Below, in pieces: positions 16,495-25,814 of a stretch of 64,000 nucleotides of DNA (position 1 is the stretch's first letter; each line of letters starts with the position of its first letter). A program made the translations under genes and the position numbers. The notes beneath the pieces are model-generated. The model was not told the DNA's origin and made no database searches. It saw nothing but the letters and a program-made list of their open reading frames with translations. Origin of the DNA: Aliivibrio_A sp016764915 (GTDB lineage Bacteria; Pseudomonadota; Gammaproteobacteria; Enterobacterales; Vibrionaceae); assembly GCA_965224595.1 (NCBI GenBank), contig OZ245058.1, positions 186,001 through 250,000 on the forward strand, written 5' to 3'.

Positions 16495-19286
16495 TCTTTC
16501 TTTAAATACTCAATTGCTGAGTGACACACTTTTACTAACTCATCTTGCAGCTCTAACAATTCAGGTTCAATGTATTTGATTTTTTGTTGGGCTCGTAGTT
16601 CTGTCTCAATGGTTTGACACAATATTTTTAGCCTAGGTACACCGCAGTAAGAGCAGCTACCGTGCAATTTATGGATGATGTTCTTGAGTGTTGTTTTTTC
16701 ATTTTCAGGTTCAGCAAGAGTTAACTCAATGCATTGATTCACTTCCGGAATAAAATCAACTAGCATTTGCAGCATCTCTTTAGCAAGCCCCTCTTTTCCA
16801 GCCGCTTGTTTTAAGGCAAGGTCCCAATCGATAGCACTTAACTGCTGTTGCTCTATTTTTGTCATTTTAATAGAAGAGTCCACATCAGCTGAGTTTGGTG
16901 GAATTTTTTCAACTTGTGTTGAGCAGATATTAGGATCCCAATGCACGAGCACTTGTTGCAATATATGCTCTTCAATCGGTTTGGTTAGGTAATCATCCAT
17001 TCCTGCATTGATAAGGCGTTCACGTTCGCCAGCCATTGCATGTGCGGTGACGGCAATGATTGGTGTCATCATATTAAGGGGGATCTCTCGGATCTTTTGA
17101 CATGCCATCACCCCATCCATTTGAGGCATTTGAATGTCCATTAAAATCACATCGAACTGCCTATTTTTAGCTTGTTTCACCGCGTCCTGACCGTTGCGAC
17201 AAGAGATAACCGTGGCGACCCTTTCTTGCAAGAGGGCGGTGATCAATTTTAGGTTGGCGGGATTATCATCGACAGCCATTACGGTGAGCGGTAAAATTTC
17301 ACTTTCTGGCAGTACAGTAGTTGGAATAACAATCTCAGGGAGTTGAGCATGTGAATTAACTAATGCATTAAACAGTTTCCTTTTGGCTGGTGGCTTAGCC
17401 AGACAGGTAACATTAGGTATGTGAAGAAGCTCTTCAGAAAGTGCAAGCTCAGTACTTGGTAAGCCAACAATAACTTTCGGGCATGTCTGTTGTAACCGTT
17501 CGATGTACTTAAGTACTGAAAGGTTGTCCCAGCTACTGTCAGCACTGAAGTTAATAAGGACAAAATCATGATACTCAATTTGAGTCGGTATCTCTAAACA
17601 GTGGTTGACAGATAAACCCTCTTGCGATAATTGTTGTTGTAAAATAGTTGCTGACTGAGCATTTGACTCTATCAATAACACACTTTTACCCATCAGTAGT
17701 GTGTTATCAATGGGCTCGGCAATCGGGAGTTCTGTGGTGCCTAATCGAATCGAGAACCAGAACGTGGAACCTTGGTGTAATCGACTGTTCAAACCAATCT
17801 CCCCACCCATTTGAGAGACTAGTTTCTGAGTAATAACCAGACCTAAACCGGTGCCGCCATAGCGTCGTGATATACTGGCATCAGCTTGACTAAAGGCTTG
17901 GAATAACTGTGCTTGCTGTCGCTCTGAAATACCAATACCGGTATCGCGTATAACAAATTGCAGATCGATACTATTGTCACTGAGCATTTTCAGTTCAATG
18001 GATATATCGATATTACCGCGTTCGGTAAACTTGATTGAATTACCAACTAAATTGGTCAGGACTTGCTGAATTCGTAATGGGTCACCAATCACTCCGGTTG
18101 GAATGTTGGGATCTACTTTTAAGGTTATCTCTAACCCTTTTTCGTGAGCACTCGGTGCAAGCAGAGCAACTACTTCATCTAAAGATTCTTGGAATTCAAA
18201 AGGGATATTCTCGAGCAACAGTTTACCCGCTTCAAGTTTAGAGAAATCAAGAATGTCGTTGATAATGGTTAACAGGTTGTTGGCTGAACCTTCAATGGTT
18301 AATAGGTAGTCTTGTTGGCTACTAGATAGCCTTGTTTTTAGCAGTTGGCGAGTAAATCCGATTACCCCATTGAGTGGTGTACGTAGTTCATGAGACATGT
18401 TGGCTAGGAACTCTGATTTAACTCGAGCGGCTTCTTGAGCGCGTTTTTTCGCGATATCAAGCTCAACGTTTTGAATCTCTAATTGCTCCAAAGTTTCTCT
18501 AAGGTCGGAGGTGGCTTGGTCAATGCTCTGTTGCATCTCAACATGATATTCTGACAGGGAAATAGCCATGGCATTAATACCATTTTTTAGCGTATCTAAT
18601 TCGCCATGAAGGTTAGTTTCGATTCGAGTATCTAAATGGCCACGTCTGATGCGATCAACGACGCTAACCATATGTGAAATAGGTTTAGTGACATCCTGCA
18701 TTAATCGATAGGCAAAAAGGCCAGATAGGCTGAGTCCTAACGCTAGAACTGTCAGCGCGGCAAAGATCTCTTGATATTGTTGTAATCGTAAAGAAGAGAG
18801 GTCAAGTTCAATGGCGATATAACCAAGAGGTTGATTTATCGCCACGTCTTCAAATTGATTTGAAAACTGACCTTCAGTCAAAATAGGGGCCCTCAGAATC
18901 AAAATATCTTCGTGTAAGTTGATGTTTAAAAGTAGAGGTATGGGCTTCTCTTTGTTTAACATCAATTGTTCAAAATTAGGGTGAAAATTAGACGTAACAA
19001 ACAGTTCATGATTAGAATCAAATACAGCGATACTTCGAACGATTTTAGAGTGTTTTCGATGCGTGTAACTGATGAGACGTCGAACGGCTTCGCGACTTTT
19101 GGTCGTCATGCCATATTCACTGGAAATCGCTAATGGTTCAATAATACTGGTACCTGTTGAGATCAGTTGATTCTCAAGGTCGGTATACCGATTCATGGTG
19201 AAAAAAGTACTCAGTAAAAGACCTATGATCAAAGTAGGAGCTAAGGTCATAGTGAAAACGCGAGCGCGTAAGCCGTATTTGGTCAT
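16485..19286 (-). CDS. barA: Hybrid sensor histidine kinase BarA/VarS
   Basis: Tripartite hybrid kinase of the BarA/UvrY (VarS/VarA) system, which drives CsrB-type small RNAs that titrate CsrA. Order: membrane segment near residues 10-27, periplasmic sensor, second membrane segment near 175-195, HAMP domain, HisKA with MSHELRTPLNGVIGF (His near 300), HATPase with NSIKFTERG, DTGIGIS and GGTGLGL. A degenerate receiver follows (about 535-650), then a true receiver with VDDNPANLKLI, phosphoacceptor in ILMDIQMPQMDG and the lysine in YLTKPI. A C-terminal Hpt domain has HKLHGSCSYCG. Length 933 fits. csrA, the final target of the pathway, lies elsewhere in this window. Confidence 0.94.
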   Translation of the reverse strand: MTKYGLRARVFTMTLAPTLIIGLLLSTFFTMNRYTDLENQLISTGTSIIEPLAISSEYGMTTKSREAVRRLISYTHRKHSKIVRSIAVFDSNHELFVTSNFHPNFEQLMLNKEKPIPLLLNINLHEDILILRAPILTEGQFSNQFEDVAINQPLGYIAIELDLSSLRLQQYQEIFAALTVLALGLSLSGLFAYRLMQDVTKPISHMVSVVDRIRRGHLDTRIETNLHGELDTLKNGINAMAISLSEYHVEMQQSIDQATSDLRETLEQLEIQNVELDIAKKRAQEAARVKSEFLANMSHELRTPLNGVIGFTRQLLKTRLSSSQQDYLLTIEGSANNLLTIINDILDFSKLEAGKLLLENIPFEFQESLDEVVALLAPSAHEKGLEITLKVDPNIPTGVIGDPLRIQQVLTNLVGNSIKFTERGNIDISIELKMLSDNSIDLQFVIRDTGIGISERQQAQLFQAFSQADASISRRYGGTGLGLVITQKLVSQMGGEIGLNSRLHQGSTFWFSIRLGTTELPIAEPIDNTLLMGKSVLLIESNAQSATILQQQLSQEGLSVNHCLEIPTQIEYHDFVLINFSADSSWDNLSVLKYIERLQQTCPKVIVGLPSTELALSEELLHIPNVTCLAKPPAKRKLFNALVNSHAQLPEIVIPTTVLPESEILPLTVMAVDDNPANLKLITALLQERVATVISCRNGQDAVKQAKNRQFDVILMDIQMPQMDGVMACQKIREIPLNMMTPIIAVTAHAMAGERERLINAGMDDYLTKPIEEHILQQVLVHWDPNICSTQVEKIPPNSADVDSSIKMTKIEQQQLSAIDWDLALKQAAGKEGLAKEMLQMLVDFIPEVNQCIELTLAEPENEKTTLKNIIHKLHGSCSYCGVPRLKILCQTIETELRAQQKIKYIEPELLELQDELVKVCHSAIEYLKKEQS

Positions 19287-19468
19287 GATTCTCTATAATT
19301 GCAAATTTACTGAACTGTGGGAAAATAGCCTTTATTCACGTGGCTACCTCGACTCTAATACAATAGGTGTAACATTACCTCAATAGTAAGCAGGTTTGCG
19401 AATATTATTTTGTTTAGGTATTGGAATATTGAGATCCCAATAGATTTATTTTCATTAGGTTATTATTA

Positions 19469-20803
19469 ATGGCACAATTTTTTAAGCCTCTAAAAAGAAA
19501 GAGTATTGATGTTAAACATAAAGCGATCGATATCACTCGTTTAGACCATCTAGGGGCTGGCATTGGATTTTTAGATAAAAAAACGATTTTTATTGATGGC
19601 GTTTTGCCTAATGAGAAGGCATTAGTTCAATTAATAGAAAACAAAAAAAATTACGCGAAAGCCAAACTGATTAAATTAATGGTATCAAGCAGTGAGCGTA
19701 TAGAACCATTTTGTCAGTATTATCAAGAGTGCGGTGGCTGTAATTTACAGCATTTGAGCTTAGCTGGACAAATTAAAGCTAAACAAAATTCATTAGATGA
19801 ATTGATGAATAAGTTCTCAGGCAGACAAAATGATACGCAATCGCTGACTCAGCAAGCACCAATTTTGAGCTATGATCTTGGGTATCGTCGTCGTGCTCGT
19901 TTTAGTTTGTTGTTTGATAAGTCATCTAAATCACTGGTTATGGGCTTTAGAAAGCGTCAAAGCAAAGCCATTGTTGATGTACGAAAGTGTGCCGTTTTGA
20001 CTCAATCACTTGATCAACTGTTACCTGATCTTTATGACATGCTTAATGGTTTGTCAGCTCGTCGTGATTTAGGTCATGTTGAACTGGTAGAGGCAAGTGA
20101 CGGTCGAGTCTGTTTACTGCGACATTTAAAACCACTGTCGGTTGACGATCTAGGTGTATTAACATCGTTTGCCAAGCAACATCTGCTTACTCTTTATCTT
20201 GCACCGAGCAGTGAGGTATTAGATAGAGTGTATGGTGATGTCCCGTACTATGAAATTGATGGAGTTAAAATAGAGTTCACTCCTCAAGACTTTATACAGG
20301 TTAATCATCAAGTCAATGAGGCGATGGTTCAACAAGCTATTTCATGGTTAAATCTAAAAAGCAGCGACAGCGTTCTTGATCTCTTTTGTGGATTAGGTAA
20401 TTTTAGCTTACCGTTGGCCAAGAGAGTCAACAAGGTGATTGGTATTGAAGGCGTTGATGAGATGGTGCAACGAGCTTATCTGAACGCTGAGCTAAATGGG
20501 TTGTCGAATGTAGAGTTTCATCACGCTAATTTAGAGTCGGATATTAGTAAACAGACTTGGGCTAAAAATAAATTTTCAAAAGTGGTGCTAGATCCGGCAC
20601 GAGCAGGGGCTGCTGGTGTTATGGAATATGTGGCACAACTGCATGCACAATCAATAGTTTATGTTTCATGCAACCCGGCAACATTAGCTCGAGATAGCCA
20701 AGTTCTGTTGACAAACGGTTATAAACTGAAGAAGTTAGGTATGTTAGATATGTTTCCTCATACTGGGCATTTAGAGTCTATGGCGCTGTTTGAAAAAAGT
20801 TAG
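19469..20803 (+). CDS. rlmD: 23S rRNA (uracil-1939-C5)-methyltransferase RlmD
   Basis: SAM-dependent RNA methyltransferase with a 4Fe-4S cluster. An N-terminal TRAM domain is followed by the cluster cysteines in FCQYYQECGGCNLQH (about residues 81-95) and a further Cys in VRKCAVL. The SAM motif is VLDLFCGLGNFSLPLA near residue 306, and the catalytic cysteine lies in YVSCNPATLARD. Length 444 fits. It is divergent from barA and precedes relA, the order known for E. coli (barA-rumA-relA). Confidence 0.95.
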   Translation: MAQFFKPLKRKSIDVKHKAIDITRLDHLGAGIGFLDKKTIFIDGVLPNEKALVQLIENKKNYAKAKLIKLMVSSSERIEPFCQYYQECGGCNLQHLSLAGQIKAKQNSLDELMNKFSGRQNDTQSLTQQAPILSYDLGYRRRARFSLLFDKSSKSLVMGFRKRQSKAIVDVRKCAVLTQSLDQLLPDLYDMLNGLSARRDLGHVELVEASDGRVCLLRHLKPLSVDDLGVLTSFAKQHLLTLYLAPSSEVLDRVYGDVPYYEIDGVKIEFTPQDFIQVNHQVNEAMVQQAISWLNLKSSDSVLDLFCGLGNFSLPLAKRVNKVIGIEGVDEMVQRAYLNAELNGLSNVEFHHANLESDISKQTWAKNKFSKVVLDPARAGAAGVMEYVAQLHAQSIVYVSCNPATLARDSQVLLTNGYKLKKLGMLDMFPHTGHLESMALFEKS

Positions 20804-20854
20804 TTTTGTTGGAAAGAGTTTAACTCGTCGTTTAATAAAAAATAGGATAGGCAG

Positions 20855-23077
20855 ATGGTCGCGGTTCGCGGTGCACACTTAAAGGAAAATGAAGAGTTCA
20901 ATCTTGATGAGTGGATATCAAGTCTTGGGCAAGATACTAAAACTTCAAATGAGTTAATTAAAGTATATCAATATTGTGCGCAGCTTTTAGCTGATCACGA
21001 GTCTGGCGTATTGCTCTTATGGCAAGGTCGAGAGATGATTGAGATACTGAATACTTTAAGTATGGATAAAGCCACATTAGTTGCTGCTCAACTTTACCCA
21101 CTGGTGGCGAACGATCTTTGTGATCATGATGTGTTAATTGAACAACATGGCAAAGAAGTGGTTAAGTTAGTCGATGGCGTCGTTGAAATGGCGGCTATAG
21201 GGCACCTTAACGCAACGCAAGACAGCTCTGCGACGTCAGCCCAAGTGGATAATATTCGACGCATGCTTCTTTCTATGGTGGACGACTTTCGTTGTGTGGT
21301 CATTAAACTCGCTGAGCGTATCTGTAATTTACGTGAAGTAAAAGATGAACCCGATGCGATACGTCGTGCAGCTGCAAAAGAGTGTGCCAACATCTATGCG
21401 CCACTGGCTAACCGATTAGGAATTGGTCAATTAAAGTGGGAAATGGAAGATTATGCTTTCCGTTATCAACATCCTGACACCTACAAAAAAATAGCCAAAC
21501 AGCTGTCTGAACGACGCATTGTTCGAGAAGAGTACATCTCAAGTTTTGTCAGTGATCTGCTTGACGAGATGGACGTATCAAACATCAATGCTGATGTGAG
21601 TGGGCGGCCGAAGCATATTTACAGTATTTGGCGAAAAATGCAGAAAAAGAACTTAGATTTTGATGAGTTGTTTGATGTTCGAGCAGTCAGAATTATTGCG
21701 GATAAATTGCAAGATTGTTATGCAGCCTTAGGGTTAGTGCATACTAAGTATCGACACCTTCCTAGTGAGTTTGATGATTATGTTGCCAACCCGAAACCCA
21801 ATGGATATCAGTCTATTCATACTGTGGTTCTAGGTCCTGAAGGTAAGACGATTGAAATTCAAATTCGTACCAAGCAGATGCACGATGAATCAGAGCTTGG
21901 TGTTGCTGCTCATTGGAAATATAAAGAGGGATCCAGTGGTGGTCACTCTGGTTACGATGAAAAGATCACCTGGTTGCGTAAACTTCTCGATTGGCAAGAG
22001 GAGATGTCAGACTCTGGTGAGATACTTGATGAGTTAAGAAGCCAAGTGTTTGAAGACAGAGTTTATGCATTTACCCCTCGAGGGGACGTTGTTGATCTGC
22101 CGGTTGGTGCCACACCGCTTGATTTTGCTTATCATATTCATTCTGAAGTGGGACATCGTTGTATCGGGGCTAAAGTTGATGGTCGTATTGTGCCATTTAC
22201 TCATGTGTTAGCCATGGGCAATCAAGTTGAAATTATCACCCAAAAAGAGCCTAACCCGTCAAGAGATTGGTTAAACCCGAGCCTAGGTTTTGTTCATTCA
22301 GGACGTGCTCGTGCCAAAATTAATGCTTGGTTTAGAAAGCAAAGTCGAGAGGGGAATTTAGACGCGGGTAAAGACATTCTAGAAGCTGAATTGCACAAAA
22401 TCGGCGCTACACTTAAAGATGCCGAACAGTATGCACTAAGACGATTTAACGTAAATAGCGCTGATGAGCTCTACGCAGGAGTAGGAAGTGGTGATCTTCG
22501 CATTAACCAAGTGGTCAATCACATCAATGCACTGGTGAATAAACCGACGGCAGAAGAAGAAGATCAGAAAGTTCTGCAAAAATTGCAGTTATCTGAAGAG
22601 AAATCGGCTGAAAATACTCGATCTCAAAAAGATGCGATTGTGGTGGAAGGAATAGATAACCTCATGAATCACTTAGCTCGCTGTTGTCAGCCGATACCTG
22701 GTGATGAGATTGTAGGGTATATAACCCAAGGTCGAGGTATATCGGTACATCGTCGTGATTGTGAGCAGTTAGAAGAGTTAAAACATCATGCCCCAGAGCG
22801 AATTATTGATACGGTATGGGGGGGGGGTGTCGTGGGGTCTTATAACTTAACATTACGAGTGACGGCACTTGAGCGAACAGGTCTACTCAAAGATATTACG
22901 TCACTACTGGCGAATGAAAAAGTTCGAGTTTCAGGCATGAAAAGCCGTATGGACTATAAAAAACAATTAGTTATTATGGATTTTGAACTTGAAGTACTCA
23001 ATACCGATATTGTAACTAAACTGATTACACGTGTGGAACAGATAAGAGATGTGGTTGGCGCGCAGAGATTAAGTTAG
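20855..23077 (+). CDS. relA: (p)ppGpp synthetase I RelA
   Basis: Ribosome-bound synthetase that makes (p)ppGpp when uncharged tRNA enters the A site. Order: inactive HD-like domain (about 40-200), synthetase domain with YSIWRKMQKKN, DVRAVRII and PKPNGYQSIHTVV (about 240-350), TGS domain beginning YAFTPRGDVVDLPVGATPLD (about 405-465), a zinc-finger region with LARCCQPIPGDEIVGY, and a C-terminal ACT domain. The HD catalytic motif is not intact, as expected for a monofunctional RelA. Length 740 is typical. A run of eight G lies at 22818-22825 in the coding sequence. Confidence 0.97.
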   Translation: MVAVRGAHLKENEEFNLDEWISSLGQDTKTSNELIKVYQYCAQLLADHESGVLLLWQGREMIEILNTLSMDKATLVAAQLYPLVANDLCDHDVLIEQHGKEVVKLVDGVVEMAAIGHLNATQDSSATSAQVDNIRRMLLSMVDDFRCVVIKLAERICNLREVKDEPDAIRRAAAKECANIYAPLANRLGIGQLKWEMEDYAFRYQHPDTYKKIAKQLSERRIVREEYISSFVSDLLDEMDVSNINADVSGRPKHIYSIWRKMQKKNLDFDELFDVRAVRIIADKLQDCYAALGLVHTKYRHLPSEFDDYVANPKPNGYQSIHTVVLGPEGKTIEIQIRTKQMHDESELGVAAHWKYKEGSSGGHSGYDEKITWLRKLLDWQEEMSDSGEILDELRSQVFEDRVYAFTPRGDVVDLPVGATPLDFAYHIHSEVGHRCIGAKVDGRIVPFTHVLAMGNQVEIITQKEPNPSRDWLNPSLGFVHSGRARAKINAWFRKQSREGNLDAGKDILEAELHKIGATLKDAEQYALRRFNVNSADELYAGVGSGDLRINQVVNHINALVNKPTAEEEDQKVLQKLQLSEEKSAENTRSQKDAIVVEGIDNLMNHLARCCQPIPGDEIVGYITQGRGISVHRRDCEQLEELKHHAPERIIDTVWGGGVVGSYNLTLRVTALERTGLLKDITSLLANEKVRVSGMKSRMDYKKQLVIMDFELEVLNTDIVTKLITRVEQIRDVVGAQRLS

Positions 23078-23101
23078 TAAACACTTAAAATATTAAATGA
23101 T

Positions 23102-23133
23102 AAAACCCACATCTAATTAGGTGTGGGTTTTTT
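23102..23133 (+). terminator. relA rho-independent terminator
   Basis: Stem AAACCCACA / TGTGGGTTT with an AT-rich loop, followed by TTTTTT. It lies between relA and mazG, so the main mazG transcript probably begins elsewhere or arises by read-through. Confidence 0.85.
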
Positions 23134-23149
23134 ATTAAAGGAGATATCC

Positions 23150-23959
23150 GTGGATAAAGAAAATATTGAGCAGCTGTTAACCATAATGTCCAAGCTGAGA
23201 GATGAGAAAGGCGGGTGCCCTTGGGATAAAAAGCAAACTTTCGAGTCTGTCGTGCCTTATACCTTAGAAGAGACTTATGAGGTGGTTGATGCGATTAATA
23301 ATCAAGATTGGGACAATTTAAAAGAGGAGCTAGGTGATCTACTGTTTCAAGTGATCTTTTATAGTCAGATAGCTAAAGAGAAAGAGCTGTTTGAGTTTAG
23401 TGATGTGGTTGCGGGCATTAACCAAAAGCTGACTCGACGACACCCTCACGTATTTTCCGATCAAGTTTTTGTAAGCGAAGAGGAAATTTCGGCCAATTGG
23501 GAGCTTGAAAAGGCCAAAGAACGACAAGAAAAGCAGCAAAGTGATACCGCTAATCCAAGTATTTTAGATACTGTTCCCGTTGCGCTCCCTGCATTGAGTC
23601 GTGCAAAAAAACTGCAATCTCGCTGTGCTAAATTTGGTTTTGATTGGGATACATTCGAGCCGGTAGCCGATAAAGTTAAAGAGGAACTTGATGAGGTTAT
23701 TGAAGAGGTAATTCAAGAAAATCCCGATCAAGATAAAATTGAAGAGGAATTAGGAGATCTGCTTTTTTCAGTGGTTAATATGGCCCGACATTTAGGTAAA
23801 GATCCTGAGCAGGCATTAGCCAAAGCAAATCACAAATTTACACGGCGCTTCAAAGCTGTTGAGACAAAAGTGACTCAAAAAGGTCTTGTATTACAAGAGT
23901 GTAGCTTAGACGAGCTAGACCTAGAGTGGGAAAGTGTTAAGCTCGATGAACGGAATTGA
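23150..23959 (+). CDS. mazG: Nucleoside triphosphate pyrophosphohydrolase MazG
   Basis: Hydrolyses NTPs to NMP plus pyrophosphate; in E. coli it lowers ppGpp during starvation and removes aberrant nucleotides. Two tandem MazG domains show E-E-T-Y-E / LKEELGDLLFQV (about residues 35-65) and EELDEVIEEV / IEEELGDLLFSVVNMARH (about 175-215). I choose the GTG at 23150, preceded by AAAGGAG at 23138-23144, giving 269 residues beginning with V/M-D-K-E-N. An in-frame GTG at 23123 lies inside the relA terminator and is unlikely to be used. The relA-mazG-pyrG-eno order is conserved. Confidence 0.95.
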   Translation: MDKENIEQLLTIMSKLRDEKGGCPWDKKQTFESVVPYTLEETYEVVDAINNQDWDNLKEELGDLLFQVIFYSQIAKEKELFEFSDVVAGINQKLTRRHPHVFSDQVFVSEEEISANWELEKAKERQEKQQSDTANPSILDTVPVALPALSRAKKLQSRCAKFGFDWDTFEPVADKVKEELDEVIEEVIQENPDQDKIEEELGDLLFSVVNMARHLGKDPEQALAKANHKFTRRFKAVETKVTQKGLVLQECSLDELDLEWESVKLDERN

Positions 23960-24002
23960 TTTAAAGTAAAAAATAAATCGAATGAGTGTGATAAGTTTCA
24001 CG

Positions 24003-24031
24003 TTGTGCACATAAGGTGGTTCTGGTATATT
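24003..24031 (+). promoter_or_regulatory. Putative sigma-70 promoter of pyrG
   Basis: TTGTGC (24003-24008), a 17-nt spacer and TATATT (24026-24031) preceded by TGG, an extended -10. It lies about 60 bp before the pyrG ATG. Confidence 0.5.
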
Positions 24032-24087
24032 TTCATCCCGTCCAGATCTATCCATTTTATACCTCACACACCAACTTCAGGTTACGT

Positions 24088-25728
24088 ATGACGACGAATT
24101 ACATTTTTGTTACTGGAGGGGTTGTATCCTCTCTTGGTAAAGGTATTGCAGCAGCATCATTAGCCGCTATTCTTGAAGCTCGTGGCTTAAATGTCACTAT
24201 GTTGAAGCTTGACCCATATATCAATGTTGACCCAGGCACTATGAGCCCAACTCAACATGGTGAAGTGTTCGTGACCGTTGACGGAGCGGAAACTGACCTA
24301 GATTTAGGCCATTACGAGCGTTTTATCCGCACCAAAATGACCAAACGTAATAATTTTACTGCGGGACGCATTTATGCGGATGTACTCCGTAAAGAGCGCC
24401 GTGGTGACTATTTGGGTGCAACGATTCAGGTAATTCCTCACATTACTAACGCAATTAAAGAACGTGTAATCTCTGGTGCTGAAGGTTATGACATCGCTTT
24501 CGTTGAAATCGGTGGGACTGTCGGTGATATCGAATCATTACCATTTATGGAAGCGATTCGCCAGTTAGCCATTGAACTTGGTCGTGAACACACGATGTTT
24601 ATGCATTTGACTCTTGTTCCTTATCTTGCCGCTGCTGGTGAAGTGAAAACCAAACCGACACAACACTCGGTAAAAGGGCTGCTTTCAATTGGCATTCAGC
24701 CAGATATTTTAGTTTGTCGCTCTGATCGTAATATTCCATCGAATGAACGTAAGAAAATTGCCCTTTTCTGTAATGTACAAGAGAAAGCGGTTATCTCAAT
24801 GAGAGATGTAGATTCAATCTACAAAATCCCACAACTTATTAAAGCGCAAGGTCTGGACGATATTGTCTGTAAGCGTTTTAGCATTGATGCGCCAGAAGCG
24901 GATCTTTCTGAGTGGGAGCAAGTTATTTATGAAGAAGCCAATCCGACTTCAGAAGTAACCATTGGTATGGTCGGTAAATACACTGAGCTACCAGATGCAT
25001 ATAAATCGGTTAACGAAGCATTAAAGCATGCAGGACTTAAAAATCGATTGAGTGTCAAAATTCAGTATGTTGATTCACAAGATGTAGAATCAAAGGGAAC
25101 TGACATTCTTTCAACATTAGATGCTATTTTAGTTCCTGGTGGATTTGGTGATCGTGGTGTTGAAGGTAAAATTCTTGCCGCGCAATACGCTCGTGAAAAT
25201 AACGTCCCTTACTTAGGGATCTGTCTAGGCATGCAAGTCGCATTAATTGAATATGCACGTAACGTGGTTGGAATTGAAGGGGCTCACTCAACTGAGTTTT
25301 CTAAAGAGACGCCTTTCCCTATTGTTGGTTTGATCACGGAATGGGTCGATAGCGAAGGCAACATTGAAGAGCGTACAGAGAAGTCAGATCTTGGCGGAAC
25401 CATGCGTTTAGGCTCTCAAGTTTGTCACCTTGCAAAAGGTTCTAAGGTACGTGAGCTTTACGGTAATGCCACGATTGAAGAGCGTCATCGTCACCGCTAT
25501 GAAGTAAATAACAACCTACTTCCTAAATTAGAGAAAGCGGGACTGAAGGTATCTGGGTTATCATCCGATAAGAAGTTAGTGGAAATCATTGAGCTTCCAA
25601 ACCACCCTTGGTTTGTGGCTGCGCAGTTCCACCCAGAATTTACGTCAACCCCTCGCGATGGACACCCATTGTTTGAAGGTTTCGTAAAAGCGGCTGGTGA
25701 AAATCAGCGCAATGAATTCGATAAATAG
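24088..25728 (+). CDS. pyrG: CTP synthase PyrG
   Basis: Converts UTP, ATP and glutamine to CTP. The N-terminal amidoligase domain starts NYIFVTGGVVSSLGKGIAAA; a C-terminal class I glutamine amidotransferase domain has the nucleophile in GICLGMQ and the His/Glu pair in FHPEF. The frame is open from 24016, but the ATG at 24088 gives 546 residues, the family length (545 in E. coli), and removes a nonconserved 24-residue stretch that overlaps the promoter. Confidence 0.98.
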   Translation: MTTNYIFVTGGVVSSLGKGIAAASLAAILEARGLNVTMLKLDPYINVDPGTMSPTQHGEVFVTVDGAETDLDLGHYERFIRTKMTKRNNFTAGRIYADVLRKERRGDYLGATIQVIPHITNAIKERVISGAEGYDIAFVEIGGTVGDIESLPFMEAIRQLAIELGREHTMFMHLTLVPYLAAAGEVKTKPTQHSVKGLLSIGIQPDILVCRSDRNIPSNERKKIALFCNVQEKAVISMRDVDSIYKIPQLIKAQGLDDIVCKRFSIDAPEADLSEWEQVIYEEANPTSEVTIGMVGKYTELPDAYKSVNEALKHAGLKNRLSVKIQYVDSQDVESKGTDILSTLDAILVPGGFGDRGVEGKILAAQYARENNVPYLGICLGMQVALIEYARNVVGIEGAHSTEFSKETPFPIVGLITEWVDSEGNIEERTEKSDLGGTMRLGSQVCHLAKGSKVRELYGNATIEERHRHRYEVNNNLLPKLEKAGLKVSGLSSDKKLVEIIELPNHPWFVAAQFHPEFTSTPRDGHPLFEGFVKAAGENQRNEFDK

Positions 25729-25737
25729 ATTTATAGG

Positions 25738-25772
25738 TAGCTGTAGTGGTTTGTTCGTTACAGCTATTTTTT
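25738..25772 (+). terminator. pyrG terminator
   Basis: TAGCTGTA / TACAGCTA stem with a 13-nt loop, directly followed by six T. It lies just upstream of eno, so eno probably has its own promoter in addition to any read-through. Confidence 0.75.
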
Positions 25773-25814
25773 GCTTTTAATTTTTAATTTTTAAAAAGTA
25801 TGGAGAGAAACATA

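Noticed and set aside
16485..19286. ArcB or TorS instead of BarA
   Set aside because: No PAS domain, and the position next to rlmD-relA is that of barA in E. coli; the long periplasmic sensor and HAMP fit BarA/VarS.
23123..23149. Upstream GTG start for mazG
   Set aside because: It lies in the right arm of the relA terminator and has no ribosome-binding site, whereas the GTG at 23150 has AAAGGAG.
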